A stretch of 6,146 nt of DNA from Bdellovibrio sp. CG10_big_fil_rev_8_21_14_0_10_47_8 (lineage in GTDB: Bacteria > Bdellovibrionota > Bdellovibrionia > Bdellovibrionales > Bdellovibrionaceae), in the NCBI GenBank assembly GCA_002773975.1, contig PEZR01000121.1, forward strand, positions 3,559-9,704, read 5' to 3'. A model generated the notes under the pieces. That model saw only the letters and a list, made by a program, of their open reading frames with translations, searched no databases and was not told the origin of the DNA. This document shows, piece by piece, positions 1-4,530 of this stretch (the first letter of the stretch is position 1; each line of letters opens with the position of its first letter). Both the position numbers and the translations under genes were made by a program.

Positions 1-710
1 TGTAAATCAAAAAAGGTTCTGATAGTTTTGGGGTGGTTCTGAATGAAATCAAATTCTTCTTCACAAAAATCGCGAATCCCCACCTGAACCAATTTTTTGG
101 GTCTAAAATTTGCTGTCATCACATTGTGCATGATGGAAGCATGGGATTGGGTAAAACCCTGATAAGCACAACGAAGATCTGCATGAGCATCAATATGTAA
201 AACGCCAAAGTCCCCTTGGTATTTTTCGCTGAGAGCTTTGATGGCCCCGAGGGGAGTAGAGTGATCTCCGCCGACAAGCCCCAAGAGTTTTCCTTGCCCA
301 AGAATTTCCCTGGATTGGGTGTAAACCCAGTTTGTCATGTCGTCACAGGCGGCATTGACCTCTGTGACCAACTTGTCTTGAAGGGCTATGTTATCATTCA
401 AATCTGTTTTCATGCGGATGATCTCTTGAGCCTTGGCTTTCATCACCTTGTTTTTGCTCATCAGATCTGAAGAGATTTCCTTCATGAAATAACCGGCTTC
501 ATAGGCCTTTCCTGTTTCCAGATCAAAGAGATCGATCTGTTCAGAAGCATGACGGATGATCTGTGGACCAAGGCTGGCGCCTTTGCCATAGGAAGTGGTG
601 ACCTCCCACGGGACGGGTAGCAAGATCAGGCGAGCGGTTTCTTCTTTGGTGGGAATTCCAAAAATTCCGTACTCCGCCGAGATCGTCTGAGAAGGATCAA
701 AGTGGCTCAT
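1..710 (-). CDS. speB: Agmatinase / ureohydrolase family protein, C-terminus cut off by window edge
   Basis: Read on the minus strand from ATG at 710-708, the frame stays open for 236 codons to the window edge. The predicted enzyme hydrolyses agmatine to putrescine and urea in the cytoplasm, using two Mn2+ ions. Visible ureohydrolase motifs are GGDHS at residues 147-151 (metal ligand His150), DAHADLR at 174-180 (ligands Asp174, His176, Asp178) and SHAS at 189-192, where His190 matches the family's catalytic His. The last two metal-binding Asp residues (the SxDxD motif) would lie beyond the window. The stretch from VPWE (about 33) to GGDH is roughly 30 residues longer than I recall for E. coli SpeB; the extra part (about 70-130) looks helical and charged. 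The start is supported by AAAGGA six bases upstream. Arginase or another ureohydrolase cannot be excluded from motifs alone, but a same-strand speA about 3.8 kb upstream favours agmatinase. Confidence 0.88.
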   Translation of the reverse strand, partial: MSHFDPSQTISAEYGIFGIPTKEETARLILLPVPWEVTTSYGKGASLGPQIIRHASEQIDLFDLETGKAYEAGYFMKEISSDLMSKNKVMKAKAQEIIRMKTDLNDNIALQDKLVTEVNAACDDMTNWVYTQSREILGQGKLLGLVGGDHSTPLGAIKALSEKYQGDFGVLHIDAHADLRCAYQGFTQSHASIMHNVMTANFRPKKLVQVGIRDFCEEEFDFIQNHPKTIRTFFDL

Positions 711-716
711 AAAATA

Positions 717-722
717 TCCTTT
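717..722 (-). promoter_or_regulatory. Ribosome binding site of speB
   Basis: AAAGGA on the minus strand lies six bases before the ATG at 710, which fixes the speB start. Its first four bases form the 3' arm of a small inverted repeat (719-733), so part of the site could be paired in the mRNA. Confidence 0.7.
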
Positions 723-733
723 GTGGCGCAAAG
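719..733 (-). promoter_or_regulatory. Inverted repeat overlapping the speB ribosome binding site
   Basis: CTTTG and CAAAG form a perfect 5-base inverted repeat around a 5-base loop. In the speB mRNA this would be a small hairpin ending two bases before the end of the AAAGGA site. It could be a protein-binding site or a weak translational switch. The stem is short, so chance is a real alternative. Confidence 0.3.
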
Positions 734-768
734 TGGCGCTCACGGGGTTAAGTTCTTGATTATTAGCA

Positions 769-791
769 CTGTCTGCCAGAAATTGGGACAG
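769..791 (+). promoter_or_regulatory. Possible leader hairpin upstream of the solute-binding protein gene
   Basis: CTGTC (769-773) pairs with GACAG (787-791), and CCA (776-778) pairs with TGG (784-786), leaving a two-base bulge (TG) and the five-base loop GAAAT. The eight-pair stem sits 10 bases before the GGGGAGGG ribosome binding site and is not followed by a T-run, so it is not a normal terminator. It might protect the mRNA 5' end or affect translation. No known riboswitch is recognised. Confidence 0.3.
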
Positions 792-801
792 CAAAAATGC
801 C

Positions 802-809
802 GGGGAGGG
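802..809 (+). promoter_or_regulatory. Ribosome binding site of the solute-binding protein gene
   Basis: GGGGAGGG is purine-rich and contains GGAG five bases before ATG 813. It is the main reason for choosing 813 over the in-frame GTG at 702, which has no comparable site and would overlap the speB start. Confidence 0.7.
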
Positions 810-812
810 CCT

Positions 813-2450
813 ATGACCTGTATTCAAGGAATTCTAAGTATTTTGGTCGTTGCATTGATGGGCGTGATATCGCCATTCAGTCCTTCTTGGGCGGCGCCTT
901 CCCAAGCAAATGCTGTTATCGGTGGAAACTATGTGATCAATATTCGGGGCGAGCCCCCGACGATTCATCCGATCACTTCGACGGATCTGTATGCCTCCAA
1001 TGTTCATGAGTATACGCTATCTACTCTCTTGGTTCATGACATGAAAACTTATGAGTGGAAGCCGATGATGGCTGAAAAGTGGAATATCTCAAAAGACGGT
1101 AAGGTATTTACCTTTTGGCTGAGAAAAGACATGACCTTTCATGATGGTCACCCCGTAACAGCGGAAGACGTGAAGTTTTCATTTGATGCGATCTTTGATC
1201 CAAAGTATCAAGCAGCGGATAAAATCCCCTATTATGAAGGCATCTCAAAAGTTGAGGTTGTGGACCCTTACCAGGTTAAGTTTTACACCAAGGAAGTGTA
1301 TTTTCTGAATTTTGAGACAGCAGCTGGTATGTACATCATCCCGAAACACATCTACTCAGATATTGAAAAGTCCAAAAAAATGAACAAGGAATTGGTGGGA
1401 GCTGGCCCCTATAAAATTGAAAAGTTTGAAAAAGGGCAAAGGATTGTTCTGAAGAGATACGACAAGTGGTTTGGAAATCAAATGCCTGAAATGAAGGGCC
1501 ATTTTAATTTTGACACTGTGACTTTGCGTTTTGTGAATGATGAGAATGTTTACCTTGAAATGTTAAATAAGGGTGATCTTGATTATGATGACCTGAGCCC
1601 CGAGCAATACACAAAAAAGACCAGCGAAGGAAACTGGGGTAAATCAGTTTTAAAATACAAAGTTTCGAATGTCATGCCTAAGGGTTATCGTTATGTTGGC
1701 TGGAACTTAGAGAACCCCTTATTTAAAGATCGCGATGTTCGTTATGCTTTAGCCCACCTTATGAATCGCAGTGCGATGATCTCAAAGTTTAGATATGATC
1801 TTTCTGTGATGGCCACGGGTCCGACTGAAATCTACTCAGATTATGCCTCTCCAAAGGCAAAGCCGATACTTTTTGATCCCAAGAAAGCTCGGGATCTCCT
1901 TACGAAGGCTGGGTGGAGAGACTCGGATAAAAATGGTGTTCTTGATAAAGAGATCAATGGAAAAAAAGTTGAGTTTCGTTTCACGCTGCTTCATTCGAAT
2001 AAGGAGTACGAGAAGTACCTAACATTTTATAAAGAGGATTTGAAAAAGGCGGGTATTGATATGGATATCAAATACCTCGAATGGAATTCATTTTTGAAAT
2101 TGCTTGATGAAAGTAAATTTGAAGCGGTTTCTTTGGGGTGGTGGCCAGGGATTGAGTTTGATCCAAAGCCTCAGTGGCACTCTTCGAGTGCGGTTGCTGG
2201 AGGGTCTAACTTTATTCACTACAAGGTTCCAGAGGTTGATCAGTGGATAGATCAGGGTCGAAAAGAGTTGGATCGGAAAAAGAGGATTGTTATTTTTCGA
2301 AAAATTTATCAGCGAATTGCCGACGATGCTCCGTACGTCTTTATGTTCAATGAAAAGTATTACCTCTATGCGAACTCTGCTCGTACTCAAAAGTCAGCGG
2401 ATACTTTGAAGTATGCGATAGGTATGGAGTATTGGTGGCTGAAACCATAA
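813..2450 (+). CDS. ABC peptide transporter periplasmic solute-binding protein (family 5)
   Basis: This is a predicted periplasmic receptor that binds oligopeptides and hands them to the YejB/YejE-type permeases encoded just downstream. From ATG 813 it has 545 residues. Residues 1-27 form a hydrophobic signal segment with an SWA-A cleavage site near 27/28. Family 5 (SBP_bac_5) features follow in order: the AEKW...FHDGHPVTAEDV signature at about 86-120, GAGPYKIEKF at about 196-205, the GYRYVGWNLENPLFKDRDVR block at about 291-310, a DSDKNGVLDKE loop at about 370-380, and GGSNFIHY near 462-469. These resemble DppA/OppA-type binders more than E. coli YejA as I recall it, so no symbol is given. 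The n-region (MTCIQG) has no Lys or Arg, which is unusual. A TTG at 783 in the same frame would add K and R (QQKCRGG), but its ribosome binding site is poor. An in-frame GTG at 702 overlaps the speB start and is unlikely. Ligand specificity cannot be read from sequence. Confidence 0.9.
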   Translation: MTCIQGILSILVVALMGVISPFSPSWAAPSQANAVIGGNYVINIRGEPPTIHPITSTDLYASNVHEYTLSTLLVHDMKTYEWKPMMAEKWNISKDGKVFTFWLRKDMTFHDGHPVTAEDVKFSFDAIFDPKYQAADKIPYYEGISKVEVVDPYQVKFYTKEVYFLNFETAAGMYIIPKHIYSDIEKSKKMNKELVGAGPYKIEKFEKGQRIVLKRYDKWFGNQMPEMKGHFNFDTVTLRFVNDENVYLEMLNKGDLDYDDLSPEQYTKKTSEGNWGKSVLKYKVSNVMPKGYRYVGWNLENPLFKDRDVRYALAHLMNRSAMISKFRYDLSVMATGPTEIYSDYASPKAKPILFDPKKARDLLTKAGWRDSDKNGVLDKEINGKKVEFRFTLLHSNKEYEKYLTFYKEDLKKAGIDMDIKYLEWNSFLKLLDESKFEAVSLGWWPGIEFDPKPQWHSSSAVAGGSNFIHYKVPEVDQWIDQGRKELDRKKRIVIFRKIYQRIADDAPYVFMFNEKYYLYANSARTQKSADTLKYAIGMEYWWLKP

Positions 2451-2454
2451 AGGA
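2449..2454 (+). promoter_or_regulatory. Ribosome binding site of yejB, deciding a TTG start
   Basis: AAAGGA overlaps the stop codon of the solute-binding protein gene and lies nine bases before TTG 2464. No ATG in this frame lies between the site and the conserved N-terminal YLFRRTLLMIPT segment, so TTG is the best start. Confidence 0.7.
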
Positions 2455-2463
2455 TCAAAACTT

Positions 2464-3498
2464 TTGATACAGTATCTTTTTCGTCGAACGTTGTTAATGA
2501 TCCCCACCTTTATTGGCATCACGCTGATTTCTTTCGTTATTATCAACATGGCTCCAGGTGGGCCCATTGAGCAGAAAATTCAGGCCATGCGTTTTGGCGC
2601 GGCCGGCGTCGAGGGCGGTGGGCGTGGTGGTAGTGGGATTAAGCAGGCTGGGATGAGCACCGAGGTTCTCGATGCTTTAAAAAAACAATATGGCTTCGAT
2701 AAGCCGGTGCATGTTCGTTATTGGATTTGGTTGAAAAATATTTCGCGCTTGGATTTTGGCCAGAGTTTTACTTATGAAGAGCCCGTGGTTGATGTCATTG
2801 CTTCGAAGTTTCCAGTTTCTTTGCAGTTTGGGGTGGCTTCGCTGATTTTGACCTATCTGGTTTGTATACCCTTGGGCATGGCTAAGGCCATTCGAGCTGG
2901 GACCAAATTTGATTCCGTCACGGGTTTGATTTTATACATCACTTACTCTATTCCCCCTTTGGTGCTGGGAATATTTTTGATCGTCTTTTTTGCGGGGGGC
3001 CGGTATTTCAGTTGGTTTCCCATCGGCATGGCTGTGTCTGATGATTATGACTCTTTGAGCTTGGGTGGACAGATTTGGGACCGGATGCACCACTTTGTGT
3101 TGCCACTGACCTGTTACATGATCGGTGGTTTCACAGAGCTGACGATGTTGATGCGAAATTCGATGTTGGATGTGATCAAGCAAGACTATGTGCGAACAGC
3201 CAGAGCGAAGGGTTTGGAAGAAAAAGTGGTGATGTATAAACATGCTCTCCGTAATGCTTTGATTCCCGTGGCGACGGGGCTCGGCGGATTCTTTCGCGTC
3301 TTTCTGGCGGGTTCGCTGATTGTGGAAACTGTTTTTCAGCTCGATGGCATCGGACTTTTATCTTACAAGTCCATTTTGGCCAGGGATTACAATGTGATCA
3401 TGGGGCTGATTTTTCTGTCCGCTGTGGTGCTGATGCTGGGTCGTTTGTTCAGCGATATTATTTATATGTTGATTGATCCAAGGATTGATTTCAAATGA
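2464..3498 (+). CDS. yejB: YejB-type peptide ABC transporter inner-membrane permease
   Basis: This is one of two permease subunits that form the inner-membrane channel of the peptide importer. The protein has 344 residues. Transmembrane segments are judged by eye at about 9-29, 119-141, 153-177, 209-231, 272-292 and 310-335. The N-terminus YLFRRTLLMIPTFIGIT is the usual DppB/OppB/YejB start. The YejB assignment rests on APGGPIEQ at 30-37, a glycine-rich periplasmic stretch (about 45-63), YGFDKPVH at 76-83, FFAGGRYF at 175-182 and the terminal DPRIDF, all of which match E. coli YejB as I remember it. The EAA loop that contacts the ATPase is at about 242-268, with the conserved Gly at 250 in RTARAKG. 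Translation starts at TTG, 13 bases after the previous stop, and the stop overlaps the yejE start. Confidence 0.92.
   Translation: MIQYLFRRTLLMIPTFIGITLISFVIINMAPGGPIEQKIQAMRFGAAGVEGGGRGGSGIKQAGMSTEVLDALKKQYGFDKPVHVRYWIWLKNISRLDFGQSFTYEEPVVDVIASKFPVSLQFGVASLILTYLVCIPLGMAKAIRAGTKFDSVTGLILYITYSIPPLVLGIFLIVFFAGGRYFSWFPIGMAVSDDYDSLSLGGQIWDRMHHFVLPLTCYMIGGFTELTMLMRNSMLDVIKQDYVRTARAKGLEEKVVMYKHALRNALIPVATGLGGFFRVFLAGSLIVETVFQLDGIGLLSYKSILARDYNVIMGLIFLSAVVLMLGRLFSDIIYMLIDPRIDFK
3480..3484 (+). promoter_or_regulatory. Ribosome binding site of yejE inside the end of yejB
   Basis: AAGGA lies 10 bases before ATG 3495, within the last codons of yejB. Together with the ATGA overlap at 3495-3498, where the ATG start and TGA stop share bases, this suggests translational coupling of the two permeases and roughly equal amounts of each. 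Confidence 0.65.
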
Positions 3499-4511
3499 TC
3501 GAAAAGTACCTCATTCGAAATAATCTGACCCTCAAGAGGTATCGGAAGTTTAAAAAACATCGTCTGGCAATTGTGTCCCTGTTTTTGTTGGGAGTGATTA
3601 CCTTTTTCAGTTTCACCGCGGAATTTTGGGCGAACAGCAAACCTTTGGTGATGAAGTACCGCGGGGAAATTTATGTTCCCGTTCTTCGAAGCTATTACCC
3701 CACTGTTTTTGGTCAACAAGACACTTTCGTTACGAACTACCGAGCTCTTGAATTCGGTCCCGAGGATTGGGTGGCTTGGCCACTGATTCAGTGGGATGCT
3801 TTTGAGAGCAACTCTTTTGTGGCAGATTATCCAGCGCCACCCAGTCGAATGAATTGGTTGGGAACAGATGATCGAGGCCGTGATGTATTGACTCGGTTGT
3901 TGTACGGGTTTCGGTATTCCATTGGTTATGCCTTCAGCGCGTGGCTGCTGTCCTATTTACTGGGTGGTTTGATCGGTGCGTTTCAGGGTTATATGGGTGG
4001 ACGCGTGGATTTGGTGGGTTCGCGTTTTGTCGAGCTCATCGAGATGATGCCTCAGCTTTTGCTGTTGATTACCATCATTTCAATTTTTGAACCGTCGATG
4101 GCCTTGCTCGTGATCTTTACGGTTCTATTTGATTGGACCGGGATTTATCACCACATGCGGGCTCAGTTCCTACAATTGCGAAAGCGGGAATATGTCGAGG
4201 CGGCCCGAGCCATCGGCGCTTCGCATTTCCGCATCATCACTAAACACATTCTTCCCAACGCGCTCACGCCCTTGGTGACGTTTTCGCCATTTGCAATCGC
4301 TGCGAATATTTCAGGATTGGCTTTGCTGGATTACCTAGGTCTTGGTTTACATGCACCGACCCCCAGTTGGGGTGAGCTGATCGGCCAGTCTCAAAAATAT
4401 TTCAGCATCGCTGAATGGCTCGTCTGGTGGCCGTCGATTTTCTTGTTGGTCATGATGATTTGTTTGATCAATATTGGCCTCGCCATTCGCGAAGCCTATG
4501 ATTCACGATAA
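3495..4511 (+). CDS. yejE: YejE-type peptide ABC transporter inner-membrane permease
   Basis: This is the second permease subunit, partner of the YejB-type protein. It has 338 residues. A basic N-terminus (RYRKFKKHR, 15-23) precedes the first membrane segment (about 24-43). The long periplasmic stretch that follows contains ANSKPLVMKYRGEIYVPVL (46-64), which closely parallels the ANDKPLLVRYDGSWYFPLL region of E. coli YejE as I recall it and separates this family from DppC/OppC. NWLGTDDRGRDVLTRLLYGF (120-139) is the general DppC-type hallmark before the core membrane domain. Further membrane segments lie at about 146-166, 183-215 (probably two), 257-280 and 308-332. The EAA loop is YVEAARAIGASHFRIITKHI (233-252), with conserved Gly 241. 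It is the last gene of the operon: no ATPase (YejF-like) follows, and the convergent speA ends 17 bases away. Confidence 0.92.
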   Translation: MIEKYLIRNNLTLKRYRKFKKHRLAIVSLFLLGVITFFSFTAEFWANSKPLVMKYRGEIYVPVLRSYYPTVFGQQDTFVTNYRALEFGPEDWVAWPLIQWDAFESNSFVADYPAPPSRMNWLGTDDRGRDVLTRLLYGFRYSIGYAFSAWLLSYLLGGLIGAFQGYMGGRVDLVGSRFVELIEMMPQLLLLITIISIFEPSMALLVIFTVLFDWTGIYHHMRAQFLQLRKREYVEAARAIGASHFRIITKHILPNALTPLVTFSPFAIAANISGLALLDYLGLGLHAPTPSWGELIGQSQKYFSIAEWLVWWPSIFLLVMMICLINIGLAIREAYDSR

Positions 4512-4530
4512 AAATTTTCGAGAAAAATTT
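4512..4530. terminator. AT-only hairpin between convergent gene ends, weak terminator candidate
   Basis: AAATTTT (4512-4518) and AAAATTT (4524-4530) pair perfectly around the loop CGAGA, filling the 17-base gap between the yejE and speA stop codons and touching both genes. The symmetry allows action on both strands. The stem has no G-C pairs and no clear trailing T-run, so intrinsic termination here would be weak; no better terminator is visible nearby. Confidence 0.35.

Larger units (their letters stand above)
702..739 (+). repeat. Phased short direct repeats GTGGCGC (two exact copies, one imperfect)
   Basis: GTGGCGC occurs at 723-729 and again at 733-739, exactly 10 bases apart. A third, imperfect copy (GTGGCTC) lies at 702-708, 21 bases before the first. 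These offsets are near one and two helical turns, so the copies would face the same side of the DNA, as in some operators. The third copy overlaps the first codons of speB and may be chance. Confidence 0.35.
711..812. promoter_or_regulatory. Divergent intergenic region between speB and the transporter operon
   Basis: About 100 bp separate the divergent starts of speB (710, minus) and the solute-binding protein gene (813, plus), so promoters for both directions are expected here or just inside the gene ends. I see no strong -35/-10 pair. On the minus strand, TAATAAT at 765-759 preceded by TGC resembles an extended -10 and would give speB a leader of about 40 bases. On the plus strand, TAAAAT at 710-715 matches five of six -10 positions but lacks a recognisable -35. 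The region also holds GTGGCGC direct repeats and two inverted repeats, listed separately. The promoter positions are tentative; that the region is regulatory is a safe inference from gene orientation. Confidence 0.6.

Noticed and set aside
119..301. 60-codon open frame on the minus strand in another frame
   Set aside because: Overlaps the true speB frame, which carries the DAHADLR and SHAS motifs.
216..470. 84-codon open frame on the plus strand
   Set aside because: Lies opposite speB, including the strand complementary to the GGDHS motif; shadow frame.
797..1009. 70-codon open frame starting at ATG 797 on the plus strand
   Set aside because: It is in a different frame from the solute-binding protein, covers its signal peptide and lacks a ribosome binding site upstream of 797.
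2088..2390. 100-codon open frame on the minus strand
   Set aside because: Antisense to the conserved C-terminal part of the solute-binding protein; composition is a mirror of that gene.
2932..3243. 103-codon open frame on the minus strand
   Set aside because: Antisense to yejB; His/Gln-rich shadow with no domain signal.
3462..3719. 85-codon open frame on the minus strand
   Set aside because: Antisense to the yejB/yejE junction; no start signal or homology recognised.
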